Notes under the pieces: model-generated
The model's input: the letters and a program-made list of their open reading frames with translations, nothing else
What the model was told of the DNA's origin: nothing
The model's database searches: none
Made by a program: the position numbers and the translations under genes
NCBI RefSeq assembly: GCF_022271435.1
Contig: NZ_JAFIQY010000014.1
Location: 46,845 to 110,844, forward strand
DNA: 64,000 nt
DNA from: Streptomyces monomycini
GTDB taxonomy: Bacteria; Actinomycetota; Actinomycetes; Streptomycetales; Streptomycetaceae
Direction of reading: 5' to 3'
Shown here: one piece after another, positions 51,649 to 61,176 of the stretch
How the letters are laid out: each line of letters opens with the position of its first letter
Numbering within the stretch: the stretch's first letter is position 1

Positions 51649-52709
51649 CCGCGCTCCCAGAAGCTCGGGCCGACGGGCTCCGCGAAGTCGCTGACGGCTT
51701 CGAGGAAGCCGTCCTTGACCGTGATGTGCAGCTGCGGCAGGGCGTGTCCGGCGGGACCGAAGATCACGCGTCCGCCGTCGGCCAGGTCGAAGGTCGACTG
51801 GTGGCAGGGGCACAGCACGTGGTGCGTCTGCTGCTCGTAGAGGCTGATCGGGCAGCCCACGTGGGTGCAGATCTTCGAGTAGGCGACGATGCCCTCGTGC
51901 GACCAGTCCAGTTCCTGCTTGTCCTTGATGTTCTGCGGCTGGATCCGCACGAGCATCAGGGCGTCCTTGGCGATCTTCTGGTTGAACTCGTGGTCGTCCT
52001 CCTCCAGGCCCTCGGGCTTGGCGAAGGTCAGCGAGCCGACCGCGATGTCCTCGGGACGCAGCGGGAGGTTGGTCGACTGGTTGACCAGGCGGATGCCCTT
52101 CTTCCAGCCGGTCGTACGGAGCTTCTTCTCCGGCAGCGGACCGAGGTCGCGCAGCAGCACCACACCGGAGAGCGGCACCAGGGCCAGCGCGCCGAACATG
52201 GTGTTGCGGACCAGCTTGCGGCGGCCGATCGCGGATTCCTTCGCGCCTGCGCGGAAGTCCTCCATGACCTTGGCCTTGACCTCGGGGGCCGCCTCGATCG
52301 GGTGCCGGTCGTCGGCGACCTCCTCGTCGGACATCAGCGTGCGGGCCCAGTGGACCGCGCCGGCGCCGATGCAGAAGAGCGCCACACCGAGCGTCAGACC
52401 GAGCCAGAAGTTCAGCGCGCTGACGTGGCCGAACGGCCAGATGTAGGTGATCTCGTCGACCGGGAAGATCACATAGGCGGCGATGAAGCCGACCGTCGCG
52501 AGCATCGACAGGGTGAAGAGGAAGGCGACCGCGCGCTCGGAGCGCTTGGCGGCCCGCTCGTCGATGTCCTGGATGCGGTGCTCGTGGGGCGGCAGCCCCG
52601 GGTCGGCGAACGGGTTGTCCGCCGTCTCGACCGCGCCGCCGTGAGCCGTGTCCCGCTCACCGGGGAGGTTCTTTTCTGGCACGTCTTCGTGTCGTCCAGT
52701 CTCACTCAT
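51645..52709 (-). CDS. qcrA: Cytochrome bcc complex Rieske [2Fe-2S] subunit
   Basis: 354 residues from ATG 52709. Actinobacterial Rieske proteins have three membrane helices, and this one shows them at about 62-82, 98-118 and 178-196. The cluster ligands are in CTHVGCPISL (about 282-291) and CPCHQSTFDL (about 302-311), two Cys and two His. It carries electrons from menaquinol to the QcrC hemes. Its start overlaps the qcrC stop by four bases, and its own stop overlaps the qcrB start by four bases. Confidence 0.97.
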   Translation of the reverse strand: MSETGRHEDVPEKNLPGERDTAHGGAVETADNPFADPGLPPHEHRIQDIDERAAKRSERAVAFLFTLSMLATVGFIAAYVIFPVDEITYIWPFGHVSALNFWLGLTLGVALFCIGAGAVHWARTLMSDEEVADDRHPIEAAPEVKAKVMEDFRAGAKESAIGRRKLVRNTMFGALALVPLSGVVLLRDLGPLPEKKLRTTGWKKGIRLVNQSTNLPLRPEDIAVGSLTFAKPEGLEEDDHEFNQKIAKDALMLVRIQPQNIKDKQELDWSHEGIVAYSKICTHVGCPISLYEQQTHHVLCPCHQSTFDLADGGRVIFGPAGHALPQLHITVKDGFLEAVSDFAEPVGPSFWERG

Positions 52710-53515
52710 GACTTCTTGGCCTTCGTAGTCCGGGCTGCGACCCAGATGGCGACCGCGATCAGCGCGCCCAGGCCGGCGATCCAACCGAAGAGGCCCTCAC
52801 TGACCGGGCCGAGACCGCCCAGGCCCAGACCACCGGGGCTGGGGGTGTCGTCGCTGTTGACGGCGCCGAGGTAGGACACGATGTCCTTCTTGTTCTGCGG
52901 GGACAGCGAACCGTCACCGAAGGAAGGCATGTTCTGCGGGCCGGTCTCCATGGCCTCGTAGATGTGCTTCGGGTCCACGCCTTCGAGCGTCGGTGCGAAC
53001 TTGCCGTTGGTCAGGGCGCCGCCCTTACCGGTGAAGTTGTGGCACTGCGCGCAGTTCGTACGGAACAGCTCACCGCCCTTGGCGATGTCCGCGCCGTCCT
53101 TGCTGTACTGCTCCTTGCCCGGCACGCTGGGACCGGCACCCAGCGACGCGACGTACGCCGCGAGCTGGTCGATCTCGGCCTGGCTGTAGATGTTCTTCTT
53201 CCGCGGCACCTGGGCGCCGGGCTGCTGCGCCGGCATCCGGCCGGTACCGACCTGGAAGTCGACGGCGGCGGCGCCCACGCCGACCAGGCTCGGGCCGTCG
53301 GAGGTGCCCTGACCGCCGGTGCCGTGGCAGCTGGCGCAGCCGACGGCGAAGAGCTTCTTGCCCTCCTTGATGGCAAGAGACTGGGCGGTGTCATCGGCCT
53401 GAGCCTTGTCCGCAGGCGCGAACGCGGCGTACAGCCCCCCAGTGACCGCCAGCGCGAAGAGTAGGACGACGAGCGCCGCCAGCGGATGGCGCCGTCGTGC
53501 GGAGAGCTTTTTCAC
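52706..53515 (-). CDS. qcrC: Cytochrome bcc complex diheme cytochrome c subunit
   Basis: 269 residues from GTG 53515. A signal-anchor (HPLAALVVLLFALAVTGGLYAAF) precedes two cytochrome c domains with heme sites CASCH (about 59-63) and CAQCH (about 159-163); the axial Met ligands are in GTGRMPAQQ and ETGPQNMPSFG. A C-terminal membrane helix (IAGLGALIAVAIWVAA) completes it. The fused diheme protein replaces a separate soluble cytochrome c and links complexes III and IV in one supercomplex. It follows ctaE by 79 bases. Confidence 0.97.
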   Translation of the reverse strand: MKKLSARRRHPLAALVVLLFALAVTGGLYAAFAPADKAQADDTAQSLAIKEGKKLFAVGCASCHGTGGQGTSDGPSLVGVGAAAVDFQVGTGRMPAQQPGAQVPRKKNIYSQAEIDQLAAYVASLGAGPSVPGKEQYSKDGADIAKGGELFRTNCAQCHNFTGKGGALTNGKFAPTLEGVDPKHIYEAMETGPQNMPSFGDGSLSPQNKKDIVSYLGAVNSDDTPSPGGLGLGGLGPVSEGLFGWIAGLGALIAVAIWVAARTTKAKKS

Positions 53516-53594
53516 GGATTACCCCGGTGTCAGGATCTTCTGCGTCGATGCTTTGGCTATGTCTGTCTGATGCGCGGTTCCGGTGCGGGACCGG

Positions 53595-54215
53595 TCAGCG
53601 GATCAGGTAGATCGTGGCGAAGAGGCCGATCCAGACGACATCGACGAAGTGCCAGTAGTAGGACACGACGATGGCCGCGGTGGCCTGTTCGTGGGTGAAC
53701 CTCTTGGCCGCGTACGTCCTGCCCAGGACCAGCAGGAAGGCGATGAGACCGCCTGTCACGTGCAGTCCGTGGAAGCCGGTGGTCAGGTAGAACACCGAGC
53801 CGTACGGGCCGGACGAGAGCGAGAGGCCCTCTTCCTTGACCAGATCGGTGTACTCGAAGACCTGACCGCCGATGAAGATCGCACCCATGATGAAGGTGAT
53901 CACGAACCAGGTCCGGAGCTTCTTGACATCGCCGCGCTCGGCTGCGAACACACCGAGCTGGCAGGTCAGGGAGCTGAGCACCAGGATCGTGGTGTTCGTC
54001 GCGGAGAACGGAAGATTCAGCGCATCGGCGGATTCCTTCCAATACTCGGTCCCGGTCACCGATCGAAGGGTGAAGTACATCGCGAAGAGGGCCGCGAAGA
54101 ACATCAGCTCGGAACTCAGCCAGATGATGGTTCCGACGCTGGTGAGGTTCGGCCGATTGACCGACGGGTGCGCGTGCCCGGTTTCTACTGTCGTTGCTGT
54201 CGCCACGACCGACAT
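53595..54215 (-). CDS. ctaE: Cytochrome aa3 oxidase subunit III
   Basis: 206 residues from ATG 54215, five membrane helices (about 28-48, 70-90, 98-118, 140-160, 180-200). The family motifs [30 protein letters not shown] and [21 protein letters not shown] are present. Subunit III stabilises the oxygen-reducing subunit I. In actinobacteria it is usually encoded with qcrCAB rather than with ctaCD, as here. A 21-bp palindrome covers its start codon. Confidence 0.97.
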   Translation of the reverse strand: MSVVATATTVETGHAHPSVNRPNLTSVGTIIWLSSELMFFAALFAMYFTLRSVTGTEYWKESADALNLPFSATNTTILVLSSLTCQLGVFAAERGDVKKLRTWFVITFIMGAIFIGGQVFEYTDLVKEEGLSLSSGPYGSVFYLTTGFHGLHVTGGLIAFLLVLGRTYAAKRFTHEQATAAIVVSYYWHFVDVVWIGLFATIYLIR

Positions 54216-54226
54216 TATGTCGGTCG
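54206..54226. promoter_or_regulatory. 21-bp perfect palindrome over the ctaE start codon
   Basis: CGACCGACAT-T-ATGTCGGTCG, with 10-bp perfect arms around one central base. The ATG of ctaE is in the left arm on the minus strand. A protein bound here would block transcription or translation of the ctaE-qcrCAB operon; alternatively the mRNA hairpin would hide the start codon. Confidence 0.6.
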
Positions 54227-54513
54227 CTTATCCCGCCCTCACTCCGGGGGGTGCCGTTCGGTGTGTCAAGGGCGTATGCCCTGCTCGTACGGCCCACTCC
54301 GGCAGTCGCCCGAAGGGAGGACCCGGGACCCGCCGTACGGCCCCGTGCCCCCGCTCCGACCAGTCCTGACGGGCCGTCGGTCAGATCGTGGATCGTGCCG
54401 AACCCTCCTGCGTGCCGCCGTACGAGCAGTAGCATCCGCGCTGGAGGCACTTCCCGGCGGCGGCCGGGTGACGCCCCGCCCGAAGCCGTACCGCCGAGAA
54501 GCGTGGAGGAACG

Positions 54514-54915
54514 ATGCAGGCGACTGCCACGGTGCTGGTCTACAGCGACAACGCCGACACCCGCGAACAGGTACGGCTCGCCACGGGCCGCCGGCCCGCC
54601 GCCGACGTGCCGCCGGTGGAGATCGTGGAGTGCGCGACCCTGCCCGCCGTCCTGGCGGCCCTGGAGCAGGGCGGGATCGACGTGTGCGTCCTGGACGGCG
54701 AGACGGCGCCCGCGGGCGGTATGGGCGTCTGCCGGCAGATCAAGGACGAGATCTTCCGCTGCCCGCCGGTGCTGCTGCTCATCGGCCGCCCGCAGGACGC
54801 CTGGCTGGCGACGTGGAGCCGCGCGGACGCCGCTGTGACGCACCCTGTGGACCCCGTGGAGTTCACGGACGCCCTGGCCGGGCTGCTGCGCCGCAGGCTC
54901 CTCACGGAGGCCTGA
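54514..54915 (+). CDS. Small orphan receiver-like domain protein
   Basis: 133 residues from ATG 54514 with GGAGG upstream. The pattern of strands and helices follows a response-regulator receiver domain: VLVYSDNADTREQVRLA at the start, a central VCVLDGETAPAGGMGVCRQIK whose Asp would be the phospho-site, then VLLLIGRPQDAWLATWSRADAAVTHPVDPVEFTDAL. The usual acidic pair at the first strand end is weak (SDN), and the conserved Lys is missing, so it may not be phosphorylated. No output domain and no kinase nearby. It lies between ctaE (divergent) and the L,D-transpeptidase gene (convergent). Confidence 0.75.
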   Translation: MQATATVLVYSDNADTREQVRLATGRRPAADVPPVEIVECATLPAVLAALEQGGIDVCVLDGETAPAGGMGVCRQIKDEIFRCPPVLLLIGRPQDAWLATWSRADAAVTHPVDPVEFTDALAGLLRRRLLTEA

Positions 54916-54947
54916 GCGGCCTCCTGAGGGCCCTTCTGAGGGGCCTT
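54912..54947. repeat. 12-bp tandem repeat, three units, at convergent gene ends
   Basis: CTGAGCGGCCTC, CTGAGGGCCCTT and CTGAGGGGCCTT follow each other exactly. They cover the stop codon of the receiver-like gene and reach the stop of the L,D-transpeptidase gene. Each can form only a weak hairpin. Confidence 0.6.
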
Positions 54948-56221
54948 TAGGCCTGCGGGCGCAGCCGGGCGGCATTCTCGGGTCCCGGCCGCTGGTCCTG
55001 CTCGCCTGTGGTGCTGGGCTTGTTCTTGTCCAGCGCGCTGCCCTCGCGCCACTGCTTCCACGGCATGTTCCAGTCGCCGAAGCCGTTGTCGAAGGGCGTC
55101 ATGGTCTCGCCGCCGCTGTTGACGACCTTGACGATGTCACCGACCCGCACGGTGTCGAAGAACCACTTGGCGTTGCCGGTGGACATGCCGGTGCAGCCGT
55201 GGCTGACGTTGGCGGCGCCCTGCGATCCCACGGACCAGGGCGCCGCGTGCACGTACTCGCCGCTCCAGGTCACCCGGGTGGCCCAGTAGACCGGCAGGTC
55301 GTAGGAGTCCGAGCTGCTCGACGGGATGCCGATGCTCTCCCCCCGCATCCGTACGAAGCCCTCCTTGCCGAGGACGACCTTGGTGCCGTTGCGGGTGGAG
55401 TAGCCGGGCTTGCCGGTGGTGACGGGGATGGTGTTGATCTCCTCGCCGTTGCGGGTGACCGTCATGGTGTGCGCCGCGGCGTCCGTGACGGCCTCCACCC
55501 GGTCCCCCGTACGCAGCTTCACGGGCTTGGCGGCGCCCCCGTACAGTCCGCCGGTGATCTTCAGGCCCTCCAGGTTGCTGCGCACCTCGATGTCGGCGTG
55601 CGTGGGCCAGTACTCGCGCGGGCGGAAGTGCAGCGTCTTGCTGTCGACCCAGTGCCAGGAGCCCTCCACACGCGGCGTGGAGCGGACCTTGAGGGCGCCT
55701 TCCACGATCGCCCTGGCCTTGGGGTCCTTGACGGGCTTGCTGAGCGCCGCGGTGACGGGCTGCCCGACCCCGTACGTGCCGTTCTCGGGCCCGAGCGTGA
55801 CGTTCACCCGGTCGCCGGTGTCCTTGGTGTCGATCTGGAGGACCTTGCGGCCGGGCGCGCCGTCCTCGTCCTCGGTGCTCACCCGCACGGTGTAGCGGGT
55901 GCCGGCGGCCAGCGGGACGGTGGTGCGCCACTGCCTGCCGTCGGCGGCCAGTTCGCCCCTGATGTAGCGGCCGGAGGCGTCGGTGGCGGTCACGTCCGTG
56001 ATCCGGGCCTCGTCACCGGTGGTGGAGACCTCCAGCGGTTTGTCCGGGTCCGCCTTGTGGCCGTCTCCGGGCGCGTTGGCCGAGATCTGCCCGGCCGCGT
56101 CGTACGGCGCGGCCGAGAGCGGGTCCGACGACGAACCGCCGCAGGCGGTGGCGCCTGCCGCCAGGGGCGCCAGCAGGAAGGCGCAGCCGAGCGCCGTCCG
56201 GTGTCGTGGTCTGAGGCTCAT
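54947..56221 (-). CDS. L,D-transpeptidase lipoprotein (YkuD domain)
   Basis: 424 residues from ATG 56221. The signal peptide ends in a lipobox-like ATAC near residue 27, so a lipid anchor is likely though the box is not perfect. Two Ig-like domains (about 60-240) are followed by the YkuD catalytic domain: HAAPWSVGSQ, SHGCTGMSTGNAKWFFDTV with the Cys nucleophile and GDIVKVV. The architecture matches mycobacterial LdtMt2-type enzymes that make 3-3 cross-links in peptidoglycan. It lies between the two respiratory operons but has no obvious link to them. Confidence 0.93.
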   Translation of the reverse strand: MSLRPRHRTALGCAFLLAPLAAGATACGGSSSDPLSAAPYDAAGQISANAPGDGHKADPDKPLEVSTTGDEARITDVTATDASGRYIRGELAADGRQWRTTVPLAAGTRYTVRVSTEDEDGAPGRKVLQIDTKDTGDRVNVTLGPENGTYGVGQPVTAALSKPVKDPKARAIVEGALKVRSTPRVEGSWHWVDSKTLHFRPREYWPTHADIEVRSNLEGLKITGGLYGGAAKPVKLRTGDRVEAVTDAAAHTMTVTRNGEEINTIPVTTGKPGYSTRNGTKVVLGKEGFVRMRGESIGIPSSSSDSYDLPVYWATRVTWSGEYVHAAPWSVGSQGAANVSHGCTGMSTGNAKWFFDTVRVGDIVKVVNSGGETMTPFDNGFGDWNMPWKQWREGSALDKNKPSTTGEQDQRPGPENAARLRPQA

Positions 56222-56272
56222 GACCCCAAAGTAGGAAAATCCCCCGGCCGCGGCGCGCTGGAGGACTGCAAA

Positions 56273-56314
56273 CGGGCGGGCCCGGACACCTGGAGAGGTG
56301 TCCGGGCCCGCCCG
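56273..56314 (-). terminator. Very strong hairpin terminator after the ctaCDF operon
   Basis: A perfect 19-bp stem (56273-56291 with 56296-56314) closing a 4-base GGAG loop, 16 bases past the ctaF stop. Confidence 0.9.
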
Positions 56315-56329
56315 GTGCACGGGAGCCGC

Positions 56330-56728
56330 TTACTGCGTGCGGTTCTCGCCGCGGTAGTACTCGAAGACCCAGCCGAACAGGCCGATCAGGATGACCGGGG
56401 CCGAGAAGAAGAGCAGCCACCAGCCGAAGACGACGCCCAGGAAGGCGAGCGCGCCACCGACACCGAGGGACAGCGGCTGCCAGCTGTGCGGGCTGAAGAA
56501 GCCCAGCTCGCCGGCGTCGTCGGAGACCTCGGCCTCGTCGTTGTCCTGCGCTCCGGCGTCCACCCGGCGCGCGGTGAACGCCAGGTAGTAGCCGATCATG
56601 ATGCACAGACCGAAGGCGAGGAACAGCGCGGTGGTGCCCGCCGGCTCCTTCGACCAGACGCCATAGACGATCGCCATGGCGAGGACGAAGACGGAGAGCC
56701 AGATGAACATCTTGCCCTGGATCTTCAC
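56330..56728 (-). CDS. ctaF: Cytochrome c oxidase subunit IV (CtaF)
   Basis: 132 residues from GTG 56728 with GGAGG seven bases upstream. Four membrane helices (about 8-26, 30-50, 90-108, 110-124) around a short acidic loop. It is the small actinobacterial subunit of the aa3 oxidase found in the III2-IV2 supercomplex (mycobacterial Rv2199c). Its start overlaps the ctaD stop by four bases (GTGA), giving a ctaC-ctaD-ctaF operon. Confidence 0.94.
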   Translation of the reverse strand: MKIQGKMFIWLSVFVLAMAIVYGVWSKEPAGTTALFLAFGLCIMIGYYLAFTARRVDAGAQDNDEAEVSDDAGELGFFSPHSWQPLSLGVGGALAFLGVVFGWWLLFFSAPVILIGLFGWVFEYYRGENRTQ

Positions 56729-58455
56729 TTGCCGACCTCCTTGCCGCCGAAGAGCGCCGTGTCCTTCTGGCCCTCGTTCTCGATGGCCTCCATCGCGGCG
56801 ATCTCAGGGTGGTGCAGGTCGAACGCCGGGGATTCCGAGCGGATGCGCGGCAGCGTGAGGAAGTTGTGCCGCGGCGGCGGGCAGGAGGTCGCCCACTCCA
56901 GCGAGCGGCCGTAACCCCACGGGTCGTCGACCTCGACCTTCTTGCCGTACTTGGCCGTCTTCCAGACGTTGTACATGAACGGCAGCATCGACAGGCCCAG
57001 CAGGAACGAGGCGATCGTCGAGATCGTGTTCAGCGTGGTGAAGCCGTCCGCGTTCAGGTAGTCCGCGTAACGCCGCGGCATGCCCTCGGCGCCCAGCCAG
57101 TGCTGGACGAGGAAGGTGCCGTGGAAGCCGACGAACAGCGTCCAGAACGTGATCTTGCCGAGGCGCTCGTCGAGCATCTTGCCGGTGAACTTCGGCCACC
57201 AGAAGTGGAAGCCGGCGAACATCGCGAAGACGACGGTGCCGAAGATGACGTAGTGGAAGTGCGCCACGACGAAGTACGAGTCCGAGACGTGGAAGTCCAT
57301 CGGCGGCGACGCCAGGATGACGCCGGTCAGACCACCGAAGGTGAAGGTGATCAGGAAGCCGACGGCCCAGAGCATCGGTGTCTCGAAGGACAGTGAGCCC
57401 TTCCACATCGTGCCGATCCAGTTGAAGAACTTCACACCGGTCGGTACCGCGATCAGGAACGTCATGAACGAGAAGAACGGTAGGAGTACCCCGCCCGTCA
57501 CGTACATGTGGTGCGCCCAGACGGTGACCGAAAGGCCCGCGATCGAAATCGTCGCCGCGATCAGACCGATGTAACCGAACATCGGCTTCCGGGAGAAGAC
57601 CGGAATGACCTCGGAAATGATGCCGAAGAACGGCAGCGCGATGATGTACACCTCGGGGTGGCCGAAGAACCAGAAGAGGTGCTGCCACAGCAATGCGCCG
57701 CCATTGGCCGCGTCGAATACATGCGCCCCGAATTTACGGTCCGCCTCCAGGGCGAACAGCGCGGCGGCCAGGACCGGGAAGGCCAGCAGGACCAGCACAC
57801 CGGTCAGCAGGACGTTCCAGGTGAAGATCGGCATGCGGAACATCGTCATGCCGGGGGCGCGCATGCAGATGATCGTGGTGATGAAGTTGACCGAACCGAG
57901 GATCGTGCCGAAGCCGGAGAAGGCCAGACCCATGATCCACATGTCCGCGCCCACGCCCGGCGAACGCACCGCGTCCGACAGCGGCGAGTAGGCGAACCAG
58001 CCGAAGTCCGCCGCACCCTGCGGGGTGAGGAAGCCGGCCACCGCGATCAGCGAGCCGAAGAGGTACAGCCAGTACGCGAACATGTTCAGCCGCGGGAACG
58101 CCACGTCGGGCGCGCCGATCTGCAGCGGCATGATCCAGTTCGCGAAACCGGAGAACAGCGGCGTCGCGAACATCAGCAGCATGATCGTGCCGTGCATCGT
58201 AAACGCCTGGTTGAACTGCTCGTTCGACATGATCTGCGTGCCGGGACGAGCGAGTTCGGCGCGCATCAGCAGCGCCATCAGGCCGCCGATGCAGAAGAAC
58301 GCGAACGAGGTGACCAGGTAGAGCGTACCGATGGTCTTGTGGTCAGTGGTCGTCAGCCAGCTCACCACGACGGAGCCGGGAGACTTCTTTCGTGCGGGTG
58401 GTGCTGCCGGAGCCGTTGCGGCGGCGGCACCCTGAGGTTCGTTGAGGATGCTCAC
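56725..58455 (-). CDS. ctaD: Cytochrome aa3 oxidase subunit I
   Basis: 576 residues from GTG 58455, overlapping the ctaC stop by four bases. Twelve membrane helices. The heme-copper ligands are visible: His in [12 protein letters not shown] (heme a), [17 protein letters not shown] (CuB His-Glu-Tyr region), [11 protein letters not shown] (CuB His pair) and [10 protein letters not shown] (heme a and a3 His). The K-channel motif and the Tyr-His cross-link region are intact. It reduces oxygen to water and pumps protons. Second gene of ctaC-ctaD-ctaF. Confidence 0.98.
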   Translation of the reverse strand: MSILNEPQGAAAATAPAAPPARKKSPGSVVVSWLTTTDHKTIGTLYLVTSFAFFCIGGLMALLMRAELARPGTQIMSNEQFNQAFTMHGTIMLLMFATPLFSGFANWIMPLQIGAPDVAFPRLNMFAYWLYLFGSLIAVAGFLTPQGAADFGWFAYSPLSDAVRSPGVGADMWIMGLAFSGFGTILGSVNFITTIICMRAPGMTMFRMPIFTWNVLLTGVLVLLAFPVLAAALFALEADRKFGAHVFDAANGGALLWQHLFWFFGHPEVYIIALPFFGIISEVIPVFSRKPMFGYIGLIAATISIAGLSVTVWAHHMYVTGGVLLPFFSFMTFLIAVPTGVKFFNWIGTMWKGSLSFETPMLWAVGFLITFTFGGLTGVILASPPMDFHVSDSYFVVAHFHYVIFGTVVFAMFAGFHFWWPKFTGKMLDERLGKITFWTLFVGFHGTFLVQHWLGAEGMPRRYADYLNADGFTTLNTISTIASFLLGLSMLPFMYNVWKTAKYGKKVEVDDPWGYGRSLEWATSCPPPRHNFLTLPRIRSESPAFDLHHPEIAAMEAIENEGQKDTALFGGKEVGK

Positions 58456-59414
58456 TTGTTGTTGGTCTCCGCGTTCCTGGCGTGATCCGTCTGCTTGATG
58501 CCCGACGGCAGGTAACCGGTCTGGCCCTTCTTCGCCAGGTCCTTCAGGTGCTCCCGGTACTTCTCGGGGGAGACGACCTTGACGTTGAAGAGCATCCGGG
58601 AGTGGTCGACGCCGCAGAGCTCGGCGCACTTGCCCATGAAGGTGCCCTCCTTGTTGGGGGTCACCTCGAAGACGTTGGTGTGGCCGGGGATCACGTCCTG
58701 CTTCATCAGGAACGGCACCACCCAGAACGAGTGGATGACATCACGCGACGTCAGGACGAACTGGACCGTCTCGCCCTTGGGCAGCCACAGGGTCGGACCC
58801 GGGTTGCCGGTCTGCGGGTTCCGCGTGCCCGGAATGCCCTCGTCGTACACGCCGTCGGCGCCGGCGGGGACATTCTTCTTCCACTTGTCCGGGATCGCGT
58901 CGAGTTCCTTGGAGTTGATGTTCGTGGTGTCGGCCTTGCCGTCCACGTTCTCCAGGTAGTTGAACGCCCAGCTCCACTGATAGCCCACCACGTTGATGAC
59001 GTGGTCGGGCTTCTTGGAAGTCTTGAGGAGTTCGCTCTCATCGCGCGCGGTGAAGTAGAAGAGCACCGCGATGATGATGAACGGAACGATGGTGTACAAC
59101 GCCTCGATGGGCATGTTGTACCGCGTCTGTGCGGGGACCTCCACCTTGGTCCGGCTGCGGCGGTGGAAGATCCAGCTCCAGATGATCAGGCCCCACACCA
59201 GCACGCCCACTGCAAGGGCGGCGGCCCAGGAGCCCTGCCAAAGGGAGAGGATCCGCGGCGCCTCTTCAGTAGCCGGATTGGGCATGCCGAGGTTGGGAAA
59301 GTCCTTGTATGTGCAACCGGTCGCGGTTGCCAGGACCAGTCCCGCAGCCAGCACCTGCGGCAGCTTCCGCCGCATCGGGCGCCGCGACGAGCGGTCGGAG
59401 CCGTTGGGACTCAC
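58452..59414 (-). CDS. ctaC: Cytochrome c oxidase subunit II (CuA), lipoprotein
   Basis: 320 residues from GTG 59414 (GGAAGG before it). A basic start, hydrophobic helix and lipobox ATGC (Cys34) suggest a lipoprotein. Two membrane helices (about 62-84 and 105-124) precede the periplasmic CuA domain, with copper ligands in DVIHSFWV and [14 protein letters not shown] (two Cys, His, Met). It receives electrons from QcrC. A Lys-rich insert (about 170-200) with an acidic part is common in actinobacteria. The upstream region holds an 8-bp inverted repeat. Confidence 0.96.
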   Translation of the reverse strand: MSPNGSDRSSRRPMRRKLPQVLAAGLVLATATGCTYKDFPNLGMPNPATEEAPRILSLWQGSWAAALAVGVLVWGLIIWSWIFHRRSRTKVEVPAQTRYNMPIEALYTIVPFIIIAVLFYFTARDESELLKTSKKPDHVINVVGYQWSWAFNYLENVDGKADTTNINSKELDAIPDKWKKNVPAGADGVYDEGIPGTRNPQTGNPGPTLWLPKGETVQFVLTSRDVIHSFWVVPFLMKQDVIPGHTNVFEVTPNKEGTFMGKCAELCGVDHSRMLFNVKVVSPEKYREHLKDLAKKGQTGYLPSGIKQTDHARNAETNNK

Positions 59415-59494
59415 GTAGCGCCTTCCCGAGAGTCTCGCCCGCGAGACCGGCTGCGGCCGTCTCGCTGGTCGGTCGCCGGCCCTGGCACGGGCAG

Positions 59495-59523
59495 GGGTTT
59501 GGATGTTTATGCGGACCAAACCC
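59495..59523. promoter_or_regulatory. Inverted repeat upstream of ctaC
   Basis: GGGTTTGG, a 13-base spacer and CCAAACCC, 81 bases upstream of the ctaC start and in the 279-base divergent region shared with the desulfurase-TusA gene. The position and symmetry fit an operator for a dimeric regulator of the oxidase operon. Confidence 0.55.
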
Positions 59524-59693
59524 TACTGGACGCTATTTGGGGTCGCGCGGGGAGGGTGCCCAACGCGCCGCACCGCTCCCCGAAGGGGTGGCTGCGGCAT
59601 CCGGGGGAAGCCCCCCGAGCCCCGGAATGCCGGGCTCCGGCGGCCGTCTGACGCCACGCCCGGACACGCGTACGACGCGCTAGCGTCTGGGGC

Positions 59694-61082
59694 GTGTCCT
59701 ACTTCGACGCCGCTTCGGCCGTTCCCCTGCACCCGGTCGCCCGGGAAGCCCTGCTCGCCTCGCTCGACGAGGGCTGGGCCGACCCGGCGCGCCCCTACCG
59801 GGAGGGCCGGCGCGCCCGGCTGCTGCTGGACGCCGCGCGGGAGGCCGCGGCGGAGGCCGTGGGCTGCCGCCCCGACGAGCTCGTTTTCACTCCATCGGGG
59901 ACGCAGGCGGTGCATTCGGCCATGTCCGGCACGCTCGCCGCGCGTCGGCGTGTCGGCTGCCATCTGGTCCACTCCGCGGTGGAGCACTCCTCCGTCCTGC
60001 ACGCCGCCGCGGCCCACGAGGCGGCGGGCGGCACGGTGTCCGAGGTCGGCGTGGACCGTACGGGCCGGGTGGACGCCGGGGACCTCGCCGCCGCGCTGCG
60101 CCCGGACACCGCGCTGGCGGCCCTCCAGTCCGCGAACCACGAGGTGGGCACCGAGCAGCCCGTGGAGGAGGCCGCCGCGGCCTGCCGGGAGGCAGACGTA
60201 CCGCTGCTGGTGGACGCCGCCCAGTCGCTCCCCTGGGGGCCGGTCGGCGGCGCCTGGTCGCTGCTGACGGCCAGCGCGCACAAGTGGGGCGGCCCGCCGG
60301 GCGTGGGGCTGCTGGCCGTACGCAAGGGCACCCGGTTCGCGCCGCAGGGCCCGCAGGACGAGCGGGAGTCCGGCCGGGTGCCGGGCTTCGGGAATCTGCC
60401 CGCGGTGGTCGCGGCGGCGGCGTCACTGCGTGCCGTACGGGCGGAGGCGGCGGCCGAGGCGGCGCGGCTGCGGGAGCTGGTGGACCGGATCCGTACGCGG
60501 GTGGCCGAAGCGGTGCCCGACACCGAGGTCGTCGGCGACCCCGTGCGCCGGCTCCCCCACCTGGTCACCTTCTCGTGTCTCTATGTCGACGGGGAGACCC
60601 TGCTGCACGCGCTGGACCGGGCGGGCTTCTCCGTCTCGTCCGGCTCGTCCTGCACCTCCAGCACCCTGACGCCGAGCCATGTGCTGCGGGCGATGGGCGT
60701 GCTGTCGGAGGGCAACGTCCGGGTGTCACTGCCGCCGGGCACCGCCGAGGCCGACGTCGAACGCTTCCTGGACGTCCTCCCGGAAGCGGTCCGCTCCGTA
60801 CGGGAACAGCTCGGCGCCCCCGCGGCCGCGCGGCCGGAAAGCGACCCCTCCCCCGCCGCGGAACACGTCGTGGACGCCCTGGGCAAGCGCTGCCCGGTAC
60901 CCGTCATCGAGCTGGCGAAGGTGATCGGCGACGTGCCGGTGGGCGCCACGCTGGCCGTCCTGGCGGACGACGAGGCGGCGCGGCTGGACATTCCCGCGTG
61001 GTGCGGGATGCGGGGGCAGGAGTACGTGGGCGAGCGGGCGGCGGGGCGGGGCACCGCGTACGTGGTGCGGCGCCTCGTGTGA
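59694..61082 (+). CDS. Cysteine desulfurase fused to a TusA sulfur-carrier domain
   Basis: 462 residues from GTG 59694; TAGCGT lies seven bases upstream and no Shine-Dalgarno is visible, so probably leaderless. Residues 1-375 are an IscS/NifS-like desulfurase: VFTPSGTQAVHSA, HSAVEHSSV, DAAQSLPWG, PLP lysine Lys197 (SAHKWGG) and catalytic Cys320 in SSGSSCTSSTL. Residues about 391-462 are a TusA domain with CPVP, Cys400 (DALGKRCPVPVIELAKV). The fusion would hand persulfide sulfur from one active site to the other, for thiolation of tRNA or other targets. Function inferred from domains. It is divergent from ctaC. Confidence 0.93.
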   Translation: MSYFDAASAVPLHPVAREALLASLDEGWADPARPYREGRRARLLLDAAREAAAEAVGCRPDELVFTPSGTQAVHSAMSGTLAARRRVGCHLVHSAVEHSSVLHAAAAHEAAGGTVSEVGVDRTGRVDAGDLAAALRPDTALAALQSANHEVGTEQPVEEAAAACREADVPLLVDAAQSLPWGPVGGAWSLLTASAHKWGGPPGVGLLAVRKGTRFAPQGPQDERESGRVPGFGNLPAVVAAAASLRAVRAEAAAEAARLRELVDRIRTRVAEAVPDTEVVGDPVRRLPHLVTFSCLYVDGETLLHALDRAGFSVSSGSSCTSSTLTPSHVLRAMGVLSEGNVRVSLPPGTAEADVERFLDVLPEAVRSVREQLGAPAAARPESDPSPAAEHVVDALGKRCPVPVIELAKVIGDVPVGATLAVLADDEAARLDIPAWCGMRGQEYVGERAAGRGTAYVVRRLV

Positions 61083-61176
61083 CCGGAGCCGGGCCGAAGC
61101 CGGAACCGGGCCGGGGCCCGGCACGGAACCGGGGCAGCGGGCCCGCGCGGCCCGCCACCCCTGTACGGCGGTCCGA

